Source of the DNA: a bacterium | Lineage (GTDB): Bacteria > Vulcanimicrobiota > Vulcanimicrobiia > Vulcanimicrobiales > Vulcanimicrobiaceae | Direction: 5' to 3' | Assembly (NCBI GenBank): GCA_021778415.1 | Contig: JAJYCL010000025.1 | Location: forward strand, 1 to 43,449 | Length of the DNA: 43,449 nt | In this document: one piece after another, positions 16,570 through 24,031 of the stretch | Layout: each line of letters opens with the position of its first letter | How positions within the stretch are numbered: position 1 is the stretch's first letter | Program-made: the position numbers and the translations under genes | The notes under the pieces: generated by a model | Seen by the model: only the letters and a program-made list of their open reading frames with translations | Databases searched by the model: none | Told to the model about the DNA's origin: nothing

Positions 16570-16812
16570 AACCCGATTTATAACCAAAGGATGTGAGCCA
16601 CGCACGGCGGGGCTTAGGGCGAGAAGCCGGCATTTCCTATTGCACTTAAGGCGTCAAGTATATAAAGGCGAGTATAAAAGACATAAAGACGCCTATTCTT
16701 GCTTGCTTGGTGGAGCAACCATTAGCGGTTGGGCAGCGGTTCTTACAAGAGCTTGCCCTCGAAAGGGCAAATACCCCCGTAACCCATCCCATTTTAGAAA
16801 AGGTGACCGCGA
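16570..16812. other. Intergenic leader region upstream of the peroxiredoxin gene
   Basis: No gene is seen here. It contains an AT-rich core with several TATAAA-like boxes (16661-16666, 16673-16678), a 7-bp perfect inverted repeat AGGCGTC (16649-16655) / GACGCCT (16688-16694) spanning that core, and a 7-bp hairpin TTGCCCT-CGAA-AGGGCAA (16753-16770) about 40 bases before the peroxiredoxin start. The first repeat is placed like an operator over a promoter, the second like a structured 5' leader. AGAAAAGGTGA before the ATG at 16813 provides the ribosome site. Confidence 0.4.
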
Positions 16813-17367
16813 ATGTTTGCACAGGTTGGAAAACCCGCGCCGGATTTTAAACTTGCCAGCACCAAGGGTGCGACGAGTGCCAAGGATCTCGGGAAAGAGA
16901 TTTCGCTCTCGGATTACAAAGGCAAATGGTTGATATTTTTCTTCTATCCACTCGATTTCACGTTTGTTTGCCCGACTGAGATCACAGCGCTTTCCGATCG
17001 CACCGCCGAATTCCAAGAATTCGACACCGAGATTCTCGGTTGCTCGACGGATTCTGTGTTCAGTCATTGGGCGTGGTTGAATACGCCTCGCGAAAAGAAC
17101 GGCATTCATGGCACGCAGTTTCCGCTCGTTGCCGATTTCACGAAAGAAACTGCACGTGCGTATGGCGTGCTCGATGAAGCATCGGGAGCCGCGCAGCGTG
17201 GACTGTTCATCATCGATCCCGAAGGCGTCCTCAAATATGCGGTCGTGACCGATGATAACGTCGGACGTAGCGTTGAAGAGACGCTGCGCGTCCTGCAAGC
17301 GTTGCAAACCGGTGGTCTTTGCCCGGCCGAATGGAAGCCCGGCAAGCAACTGCTCAGCAAAGCATAA
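16813..17367 (+). CDS. Typical 2-Cys peroxiredoxin (AhpC/Prx1 type)
   Basis: Thiol peroxidase reducing hydrogen peroxide and organic hydroperoxides. The 184 residues include the peroxidatic cysteine C53 in DFTFVCPTE and the resolving C170 in GGLCPAEW near the C-terminus, the arrangement of decameric typical 2-Cys enzymes; GTQFPLVAD and AQRGLFIIDPEG are further family blocks. The next gene, a thioredoxin-fold protein with a CxxC pair, overlaps its stop (TAATG) and may serve as its reductant; the partnership is inferred. A leader with two inverted repeats precedes it. Confidence 0.96.
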   Translation: MFAQVGKPAPDFKLASTKGATSAKDLGKEISLSDYKGKWLIFFFYPLDFTFVCPTEITALSDRTAEFQEFDTEILGCSTDSVFSHWAWLNTPREKNGIHGTQFPLVADFTKETARAYGVLDEASGAAQRGLFIIDPEGVLKYAVVTDDNVGRSVEETLRVLQALQTGGLCPAEWKPGKQLLSKA

Positions 17368-17843
17368 TGGCTCTTCGGATGCGCTCGCCGCTGCCATCCT
17401 TCGATGGCGTGGCCAGTTGGATCAACGGCGTGGAGCCGCGCAGTGAAGAACTGCGCGGCCATCCCGTCGTCGTCTCGTTTTGGTCGTTGAGTTGTTATCA
17501 ATGCCATGATACCGCTGCGTCCGTTGCGGCATTGCGTGAAAAATATGCGCCGCAGGGCGTGATTTTTCTCGCGGTGCATCAACCGCGCTCGCAAGATGAA
17601 CTCGATATCGCCAAGGTCACGACCGACGCGCACGACGAGATGCATCTCACGCAACCCTGCGCCATCGACAACGAGCACACCATCGTGGATCGCTTCAGCA
17701 ATGAGTTCGTCCCCGGATTTTACGTGTTCAATCGCAATCACGAGATGCGCTATTTTCAAGCCGGAGCCAAGGGGCTCGAACGCTTGGAGACGGCGATTTC
17801 TCGCGTGCTTGAGGAGCAGCTTGACGAGGCGCCCACGCCCTAG
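17367..17843 (+). CDS. Thioredoxin-like (TlpA/AhpC-TSA fold) protein
   Basis: A 158-residue thioredoxin-fold protein. VVVSFWSLSCYQCHDTAA (about residues 34-51) holds a CxxC pair (C43, C46) at the usual end of the first beta strand, and FVPGFYVFN gives the cis-proline region. No signal peptide is seen, so it probably works in the cytosol. The ATG overlaps the peroxiredoxin stop (TAATG), indicating translational coupling. It most resembles the TlpA/ResA group with the CxxC of a disulfide reductase; partner unknown, the adjacent peroxiredoxin being the obvious candidate. Confidence 0.85.
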   Translation: MALRMRSPLPSFDGVASWINGVEPRSEELRGHPVVVSFWSLSCYQCHDTAASVAALREKYAPQGVIFLAVHQPRSQDELDIAKVTTDAHDEMHLTQPCAIDNEHTIVDRFSNEFVPGFYVFNRNHEMRYFQAGAKGLERLETAISRVLEEQLDEAPTP

Positions 17844-17879
17844 CCGGGCTTTGCTCGTTCTGTAGCGAAGGGCCGCCTC

Positions 17880-18632
17880 ATGGCTGATGAAGTTCTCGTT
17901 ACCCGCGATGGTGCCGTGAGCACGCTCGTGCTCAATCGTGCCGCCAAGCGCAATGCGCTCACGAATGAAATGTATGAGTCGCTCACCGCGGCGTTGCATG
18001 CCGCAGCCAACGATGACGAGATCGGTTGCGTCGTCATTCGCGGCGAAGGCGAAACGTTTACCGCAGGAAACGACATCATGGATTTCGCGATGCGTCCGCC
18101 CGTGGGCAAAGAGAGCCCAGTGTTTCTCTTTTTAGAGACACTGATTCGTTTCGAAAAACCTGTTGTTATCGGCGTTCACGGCAACGCCGTCGGCATCGGA
18201 ACGACGATGCTTTTTCATGCCGATCTCGTCTACGCATCGCCGAGCGCCGTTTTTGCTCTCCCGTTCGTCGATCTCGCACTCGTGCCGGAAGCGGCATCGA
18301 GTTATCTCGTTCCGAGAACAATGGGATTTGCTCAGGCGAATCGTCTGCTCATGCTTGGAGAACGCTTTGATGCCCCGACGGCACTTGCTCATGGAATGAT
18401 CTCCGGCATCGTCGACGCGGCGGAGTTGTCTGCTCATATTGCGCAGATCGGCGCAACGCTCGCAAGCAAGCCGCGCGGTGCAATGGCCCAAACGAAACGC
18501 TTGATGCGTCGAGATCACGATAAGCTCATGGCCTTGGTCGAACACGAAGGGGCTATTTTCGCCGAGCAATTACGCTCCGATGAAGCACGGGCTGCATTTA
18601 TGGCCTTTATGAGTCGCGGCTCCAAGGGGTAG
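17880..18632 (+). CDS. Enoyl-CoA hydratase/isomerase family protein
   Basis: Crotonase-fold protein of 250 residues. LVLNRAAKRNALTNEMYESL (about 17-36) and FTAGNDIMDF (about 60-69) form the first half of the active site; the oxyanion hole region is VIGVHGNAVGIGTTML (about 95-110) and VDLALVPEAASSYLVPR (about 130-146) carries one glutamate of the second catalytic site. The AGND in place of AGAD, and a missing first catalytic Glu, fit isomerase-like members (PaaG/ECI type) better than classical hydratases; the exact reaction stays open. It lies 36 bases after the thioredoxin-like gene and may be co-transcribed. Confidence 0.9.
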   Translation: MADEVLVTRDGAVSTLVLNRAAKRNALTNEMYESLTAALHAAANDDEIGCVVIRGEGETFTAGNDIMDFAMRPPVGKESPVFLFLETLIRFEKPVVIGVHGNAVGIGTTMLFHADLVYASPSAVFALPFVDLALVPEAASSYLVPRTMGFAQANRLLMLGERFDAPTALAHGMISGIVDAAELSAHIAQIGATLASKPRGAMAQTKRLMRRDHDKLMALVEHEGAIFAEQLRSDEARAAFMAFMSRGSKG

Positions 18633-18670
18633 CGCGGAACTTCCTCGGTTTCGGGTTCGTTAGGCCGGGC

Positions 18671-19564
18671 ATGAAGAAGTGTTCTCTGCTCCTGCTTTTT
18701 ATCGTTGCACTTGCCCTTGTTGCGAGGAGCGTTTCGGCGCAAACTCCGCCATCGGCCGCGCAATTCTATCTTGCGGCCCTTGATGCCACCAAGCGTCTGG
18801 AGGTGCCGGCATTTGCAACGTATGAGGCAAAAATCCATGCCGTTGGCGCGCAGTTAACGGTCGAGCAAGTGGGCGCTGATAAACAACTCTTGTTTCTTGA
18901 ACAAATTGGCCCTCACGAAAATCCGGATACATCGTATTCGGTTGCATATCGCTCGGATACCGATAGCTCGAATGTCACCGAAGGGAAGAAATTTCTCGGG
19001 CAAACGCGACGGACGATGTTTAATCCGACCTGGCAGGGTGTCTACGATTGGCTTATGTTCGGCCCCGCCGGTGAACCCGAGAGCGCGGTGAAAGCTCGCG
19101 CCGCGCAAGCGAAACTCGCGCCTGTTGCGCCCGCGCCAAAATTGAAAACAATCGCCATCTTAAAGGCGATGGGATCGGCGATATATCACGTTCGGGATGC
19201 GGGCGCGGCCGTTTGCCCGAATGGCGATCCGGGGCACCAGGTGCAGACGATTGCACGACGCGATCCCGAACATCACCCGCTACTTAACGCGACGATCGAT
19301 TTGCACAATGGTGTCTCTTGTTCGTTGCGTTTCCACATCGCAGGATCGGGGCCGATGGTCGGAATTACGGGGTATGCGGAAGAGCATTTTGGAACCGTCG
19401 GGTCCTACTGGATGGCAACCGATGTTCATATCGTCGACGATATTCGCGTCGCCGGAATCGCCGTGCATCACGTGAGCATCGATGTCGCCTATACCGGTAT
19501 GCAGTTTCCTACAAGCCTGCCCGCGCAAGAAATGGTCGTACCGAAAAACGGTGTCCGTCGCTAG
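18671..19564 (+). CDS. Exported protein of unknown function
   Basis: A 297-residue protein with a clear signal peptide (basic MKK, hydrophobic core LLLLFIVALALVA, likely cleavage after VSA at about residue 24). The mature part has no motif that I recognise. An Ala/Pro/Lys-rich linker (about 141-158) separates two regions, and a C-terminal beta-rich half (about 195-297) contains repeated hydrophobic-polar alternation. Its last 56 bases overlap the convergent comEC gene. A periplasmic or surface role is all that can be inferred. Confidence 0.75.
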   Translation: MKKCSLLLLFIVALALVARSVSAQTPPSAAQFYLAALDATKRLEVPAFATYEAKIHAVGAQLTVEQVGADKQLLFLEQIGPHENPDTSYSVAYRSDTDSSNVTEGKKFLGQTRRTMFNPTWQGVYDWLMFGPAGEPESAVKARAAQAKLAPVAPAPKLKTIAILKAMGSAIYHVRDAGAAVCPNGDPGHQVQTIARRDPEHHPLLNATIDLHNGVSCSLRFHIAGSGPMVGITGYAEEHFGTVGSYWMATDVHIVDDIRVAGIAVHHVSIDVAYTGMQFPTSLPAQEMVVPKNGVRR

Positions 19565-21713
19565 TGATTGTGATGGCGCCGTTTTCGTCGGTGCGATAGA
19601 CTCGCGCGTGAACGGATGCAAGCGCTGCAAGCATGCGCGGCGCAGGTTCTCCATAGCGATTGCGCTGCCCGTCGGAAATAATCGCGAATTGCGGTTCGAC
19701 GGCGCTAAAAAAGGCGAGGGACGCAGAGTGCCCGGAGCCGTGATGCGGCACTTTGAGGATATCGGAGCGTAAGGAAACTCCCGATGCCAGCAGCGCCGCT
19801 TCCGCGCGTGCTTCGATATCTCCAGTAAAGAGCATCGAAAAAGATCCGTAGTGCAAACGAAGCACCAGCGAGTTTTCGTCAATGTCCGCTTGGCTGCCAC
19901 GAATCGGATTTGGGAGCGGAGTGAGAAACGTCAGCACAACACCATCGTCGAATCGTAGTTGTTGGCCGGCGAGCGGGTGCAACTCGCGGACATGATGGCG
20001 TGCTGCTGTAGCACGCGCATCGGTGTAGGCCATGCCGCCGTATGTTGCACCGTTGTCGATGAGCACGCCGACCGGAAATGCACGAAGGATTGGCGCCGCT
20101 CCGCCAACGTGATCGCCGTGCGGGTGGGTGAGAATCAGTGCATCGACGCGTTGCACGCCATGACGAAGCAAGAACGGAACGACCGTGCGGTTCCCAACGG
20201 CTTCCGCCGGTGATGCACGCGGATCGCGAACGCCGCGTTCCATGCGGCCCCCTGTATCGATCATCAACGTATGATCACCCGGTGTCTGCACGACAATACC
20301 TTCGCCTTGGCCGACATCGAGCATTGTGATTCGCAGCGTTTCCCCGCTGCGCGGCGTCGGCGCGATCATGCTACAGAACATTGCTAACGGAAGGGCGACG
20401 GCTAGCGTGCGCGCACCGATGCGCCAAACGTGCGGCATCGCAAGCATACTGATGCAATAGCCAACAATGCTCCATGTCGCGGGTTTCGCCAGCCATATCC
20501 GCGCATGTGGAAATCCCGCAATGAGATGGGTGATAAAAAGAGTCCATGCGAGCGGCCAACTCGCAAGCGAACCGAACGTACGTGCTAGCGGCGGAATCCA
20601 GGCAGTCGCGAGAACGAGCGTCCCGCAGAGCATGGAGATGCCGACAAGTGGAACGACAAGCGCGTTGGCAAGCATTGCGTACAGTGAAAAATAGCCGAAG
20701 GTAGCGGCTAGCAACGGCCATGTAAGGGCTTGCGTGGCAATCGTTGCGCCGATTGCTTCGGCAAGACGCGGATGCAAGTGTGCATGATCGCGAAATAGAT
20801 GCGCAAGCGGCGTCGCAAAAGCGAGTAATCCTGCGACGCAGCTAAACGAGATAAGGAACGAGGCGCTGGTAATGGCCGTCGGATCGTAGAGTTCGATAAC
20901 CGCCGCTGCAAGGATGAGAGCGCTCCATGAAAATGCCTGGCGCCCCGTAGCGCGCGCGAGCAGCGCGATGCTCAACATAATTGCTGCACGCAACGTCGGT
21001 AGATGCATCCCGCTCAGGTAGGCGTAGGCCCATAAGACCCCCGTCGTAATAATGCATCCGAGGGCGCGAGGGAGCGTCAGGAGTTCCATCGCAAAGAGCA
21101 ACACGGCAGCAAGCGCGCCGATATGTAATCCGGCGGTAATGAGGATATGGATGGTTCCCGTCGTGGCGAAATCGTCGCGAATGCCCGTTGAAAGATCGCC
21201 GCGTTCGCCATAGAGTTCACCGGCAACGATGCCTGCATACGGTTCGCCGATATCTGCACGTAACAATGCGAGCATCCAACCTCGTAATCGCGCCAGGCGA
21301 TCCGTTACATGAAATCCACTCCGTGGCGGCAAGCGCTGCAACAACGTGGTCGCACTCAAGCGCCCCTCGATGCCGCGCTCTCGAGCTAAAAGTGCCGGGT
21401 CCGGATCGCCCGGATTGCGCGCAGCGCCCATGCTTTCAAGGCGCCCACGTAGACGCAAGCGCTCACCGATTGCGACGTTTGTACGCCAAAGTGTCGCAGT
21501 GACTGTCGGCCCGTTATCGATATGAAACGTAAAGCTCCGTTCGTCGCCTGCGACCCGAAGATCACCGAGAACGGTTCCATTAAAGCGTCCAATAAATTCG
21601 TGTATTGTTGTGGTTAAGACATGGGCGCGAAAGCCCAGGGCGACGCAAAATGCCAGGGTGAGTCCCAGCCACGCGCGAAGCGTTGGCGGCGAGAGCGCAG
21701 CGATGTTCTTCAT
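19509..21713 (-). CDS. comEC: DNA internalization channel protein ComEC/Rec2
   Basis: Membrane channel that passes single-stranded DNA into the cytoplasm during natural transformation. The 734 residues follow the family layout: N-terminal DUF4131/OB region (about 1-130), the Competence domain with about eight to ten membrane segments (about 150-470) and a C-terminal metallo-beta-lactamase domain (about 475-725) containing MLDVGQGEG, LTHPHGDHVGG and VPHHGSGHS, the metal-binding histidines being intact. comEA lies about 5 kb away on the other strand rather than in the same operon. The 3' end overlaps the convergent exported-protein gene by 56 bp. Confidence 0.95.
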   Translation of the reverse strand: MKNIAALSPPTLRAWLGLTLAFCVALGFRAHVLTTTIHEFIGRFNGTVLGDLRVAGDERSFTFHIDNGPTVTATLWRTNVAIGERLRLRGRLESMGAARNPGDPDPALLARERGIEGRLSATTLLQRLPPRSGFHVTDRLARLRGWMLALLRADIGEPYAGIVAGELYGERGDLSTGIRDDFATTGTIHILITAGLHIGALAAVLLFAMELLTLPRALGCIITTGVLWAYAYLSGMHLPTLRAAIMLSIALLARATGRQAFSWSALILAAAVIELYDPTAITSASFLISFSCVAGLLAFATPLAHLFRDHAHLHPRLAEAIGATIATQALTWPLLAATFGYFSLYAMLANALVVPLVGISMLCGTLVLATAWIPPLARTFGSLASWPLAWTLFITHLIAGFPHARIWLAKPATWSIVGYCISMLAMPHVWRIGARTLAVALPLAMFCSMIAPTPRSGETLRITMLDVGQGEGIVVQTPGDHTLMIDTGGRMERGVRDPRASPAEAVGNRTVVPFLLRHGVQRVDALILTHPHGDHVGGAAPILRAFPVGVLIDNGATYGGMAYTDARATAARHHVRELHPLAGQQLRFDDGVVLTFLTPLPNPIRGSQADIDENSLVLRLHYGSFSMLFTGDIEARAEAALLASGVSLRSDILKVPHHGSGHSASLAFFSAVEPQFAIISDGQRNRYGEPAPRMLAALASVHARVYRTDENGAITITSDGHRFSVRPFLARAGL

Positions 21714-21768
21714 CGTAGTGCCCTCTGCGCGTCGGCTGACGCACGTCTAGGGAGAAGAGGCTTAATTC

Positions 21769-22713
21769 ATGCGAATGATTGTTACTGGTGGAGCTGGTTT
21801 TATCGGCTCGCACATTGTTGATGCGTACCTTGCGCTCGGCCACGAAGTCTTGGTGCTCGATTCTCTCTGGGAGCATGGCGGCGGTCGCCGCGCCAATGTG
21901 CCGCAAGGGGTGTCATTCGTTCACATGGATGTCCGCGATGCCGGCATCGAACGTATCTTCCGTGAGTTCAAGCCCGATGTGGTGAGCCATCACGCGGCGC
22001 AACATTCCGTTGCAATTTCTTCGCGCGATCCGCACTTCGATGCGGATGTGAATGTCCTCGGGCTGATCAATGTGCTGGATTGCGCCGTCAAGGCTAGCGT
22101 TCGCAAAGTGATTTTCGCTTCAAGTGCCGCAACGTTCGGCGAGATCGAGCGCTTGCCGATCGATGAGAGCACACCGCAGCGCCCAACGTCTCCTTATGGC
22201 ATCACCAAGATGGTCGCCGAGCATTATTTGCGTTTCTTCAAGAACGAAAAAGGCCTCGATTTTACCGCGCTGCGCTACGGCAACGTTTTCGGACCGCGTC
22301 AAGATCCCAACGGCGAAGCCGGCGTCATCTCGATTTTCATTGCGAAATTCTTGCAGAAGCAAGGCGTACGCATCGATTGGGATGGTGAGCAGACCCGCGA
22401 TTATGTCTACGTTAAAGATGTCGCCGCAGCCAATGTCGCCGCATTAGAACGCGGATCGGGAAGTTTTTACTGCATCGGCACCGGCGTGAAAACCTCGGTG
22501 AATCAGCTCTATAAAGCACTCGTGAAGATCAGCGGATTCGAGCCGCCCATCACGCACGGCGAACGCCGCTCCGGCGACGCCCGCGCCGTGCAATACAACA
22601 TCGCCTTAGCCGCCAAAGAGCTGCAATGGAAACCCCAAACCTCGCTCGTCGACGGCATGCAAGCCACCTACGATTATTTCGCCGCCCAACAACCCAAAGA
22701 AGCGGTGTCGTAG
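21769..22713 (+). CDS. NAD-dependent sugar-nucleotide epimerase/dehydratase (GalE-like)
   Basis: Extended short-chain dehydrogenase of 314 residues. The NAD fold GGAGFIGSH is at residues 7-15, the catalytic serine in FASSAATFGE (about 117-126) and the YxxxK pair at Y143/K147 (SPYGITK). RYGNVFGPRQDP and the C-terminal KELQWKPQTSLVDGMQ are typical of UDP-glucose 4-epimerase-like proteins. Substrate specificity is not readable. It stands alone, divergent from comEC; surface polysaccharide synthesis is a fair guess. Confidence 0.92.
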   Translation: MRMIVTGGAGFIGSHIVDAYLALGHEVLVLDSLWEHGGGRRANVPQGVSFVHMDVRDAGIERIFREFKPDVVSHHAAQHSVAISSRDPHFDADVNVLGLINVLDCAVKASVRKVIFASSAATFGEIERLPIDESTPQRPTSPYGITKMVAEHYLRFFKNEKGLDFTALRYGNVFGPRQDPNGEAGVISIFIAKFLQKQGVRIDWDGEQTRDYVYVKDVAAANVAALERGSGSFYCIGTGVKTSVNQLYKALVKISGFEPPITHGERRSGDARAVQYNIALAAKELQWKPQTSLVDGMQATYDYFAAQQPKEAVS

Positions 22714-22783
22714 GCTACGGCCGGTAGGCCGGAAAACGCCAAATTGCCATCGAAGAGTTCGGCCAAGAAAAGAGGGTTCATCG

Positions 22784-23173
22784 ATGGGTAAGATGTTGGC
22801 GATTGCCTTTTCTCTGTGCATAGCGGCCTTTCCGATGACGGCATCGGCGCAGAACCTGTATATCAATTTGCAACGGTTACGCGTCGAGGATAAGAAGCTC
22901 GGTAGCGGATGTGAATTAACCGCGCGAACCAAGTACGACGGGGACAAGATGCGCTGCACCGATCAGGATGCTATGAGTATGTACCACTGGCACAAGATCT
23001 TCCTGAATACGATGTACGGCGCTATGATGCGCACGTGCGAAATTAGTGTGATTAAGGAAAACCACAAGGCCTTTGCCCATCGCTGGCATGCCGTGCTCAC
23101 ACCGGGCAGCGCGAAGTGCCGGATGCATTGGGTCAACGATAATACACTCGATGTGGAGCCCGGCATCCGCTAA
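22784..23173 (+). CDS. Small secreted protein of unknown function
   Basis: A 129-residue protein with a signal peptide (hydrophobic core MLAIAFSLCIAAFPMTA, likely cleavage after ASA at residue 22). The mature part has four cysteines (in GSGCELT, MRCTDQ, RTCEIS and AKCRMH), which could form two disulfides, and several His/Met residues. No known family recognised. It ends 10 bases before the stop of a decayed leuS 3' fragment on the other strand, so it was probably the ancestral convergent neighbour of leuS. Confidence 0.65.
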   Translation: MGKMLAIAFSLCIAAFPMTASAQNLYINLQRLRVEDKKLGSGCELTARTKYDGDKMRCTDQDAMSMYHWHKIFLNTMYGAMMRTCEISVIKENHKAFAHRWHAVLTPGSAKCRMHWVNDNTLDVEPGIR

Positions 23174-23183
23174 CGGAGGGCGC

Positions 23184-23255
23184 TTACGTCGCGACGATGT
23201 TCTCTAGTTTGTTGGGAACGAAGATCATTTCGCGGATTGTCTTTCCTTCAAGGAG
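23184..23255 (-). pseudogene. Decayed duplicate of the leuS 3' end
   Basis: On the minus strand this stretch reads LEGKTIREMIFVPNKLENIV then AT and a TAA stop, against LEGKTIRKVIFVPNKLVNIV, AT and TAA at the end of the intact leuS (24032 onward). By eye the DNA matches at about 60 of 71 positions, most differences at third codon positions, so it is a diverged copy and not a recent repeat. Similarity stops near 23255; no further synthetase sequence follows. The stretch up to 23422 holds nothing else that I can identify. Confidence 0.8.
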
Positions 23256-23422
23256 TACCGGTGGCGCAGGGAATTGTACATGTGTTTGTCAATGCGACCA
23301 CCGTAGGCTATCCCTTGAATTCTACCCAATTCAATAATAGTATCTCGGCTTCCGTGCGCGGCACCTATCACGCTCATGAGTGTTTTGTGAGAAATTTCCA
23401 GTAGCCTAAGACAGGGTAAAAC

Positions 23423-23881
23423 ATGCACCATCTTCTCCTTTCAGCGCTAATTGCGGCTAGCGGTTCGGATGTTCAAACTTCGATAAAGCATGCGACTATT
23501 CAATCGACTTGCGATGGATCCAAAATCGCATACGCAATTGGAACGGGGAACATTTCGCATCGTGGAAATCTAGATACTCCATCGACAAGTGTTATCAATA
23601 TTTGGGCGTTTCTCCCTAACCGTGGCGGCTTTCCAACTGCATGGCTATTTAAGAGAGCCGTTAGCGATTATTATATTCAGTTTGCTCCCCAGGTGCACGC
23701 GAGCACGTTTCGAGATATTGATTTGTACTGGCGCTATTTTCAAAATTCCCATTCGTCTTCTGACGTCGGCCCTTGGGAACCCGTGAAAGTTTCTGCCGAT
23801 CAGATCATTTCAATTGAAAATATTCTTGGTGCGCGCGGAATCGTGCGTTACTCCTGTTTTCTGAGTGATTATCGAATGTAA
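23423..23881 (+). CDS. Orphan protein between two leuS 3' ends
   Basis: A 152-residue protein, not recognised. The N-terminus (MHHLLLSALIAASGS) is a weak signal peptide; the rest is rich in aromatic and Ser residues (for example VINIWAFLPNRGGF and DIDLYWRYFQ) and has two cysteines (CDG, YSCFLS). Base composition is visibly more AT-rich than the flanking genes, suggesting acquisition. It lies within the ~0.8 kb segment bracketed by the intact and the decayed leuS ends. No clear ribosome site (CAGGGTAAAAC precedes the ATG). Its expression is uncertain. Confidence 0.5.
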   Translation: MHHLLLSALIAASGSDVQTSIKHATIQSTCDGSKIAYAIGTGNISHRGNLDTPSTSVINIWAFLPNRGGFPTAWLFKRAVSDYYIQFAPQVHASTFRDIDLYWRYFQNSHSSSDVGPWEPVKVSADQIISIENILGARGIVRYSCFLSDYRM

Positions 23882-24031
23882 CGTCTTCGACGGATCAGGT
23901 AGTCAAAATATATGACAACCTTTTTCGTATGGCTCTTTTGCTTCGCTGTTCGAAATAGGATGGATGTTATCCATCTCGCGCAAAGGCCTTGGCTTAACGA
24001 ACTGCTACAAACGTTCTCTAACTGAGGAAGC
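23882..24031. other. Non-coding remainder of the segment inserted at the leuS 3' end
   Basis: 150 bp without a convincing ORF. It contains a short hairpin GATGGA-TGTTA-TCCATC (23959-23975) between the orphan gene and leuS, too weak to call a terminator because no T run follows on either strand. Confidence 0.3.

Noticed and set aside
17106-17999. 297-residue minus-strand frame across the peroxiredoxin and thioredoxin-like genes
   Set aside because: Antisense shadow of two clear genes; Arg/His-rich with no family motif.
22714-22783. CGGCC-GGTA-GGCCG hairpin after the epimerase gene as terminator
   Set aside because: The stem is only 5 bp and no T run follows.
23225-23431. 68-residue minus-strand frame next to the leuS remnant
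   Set aside because: It is out of frame with the leuS remnant and resembles nothing; treated as non-coding.
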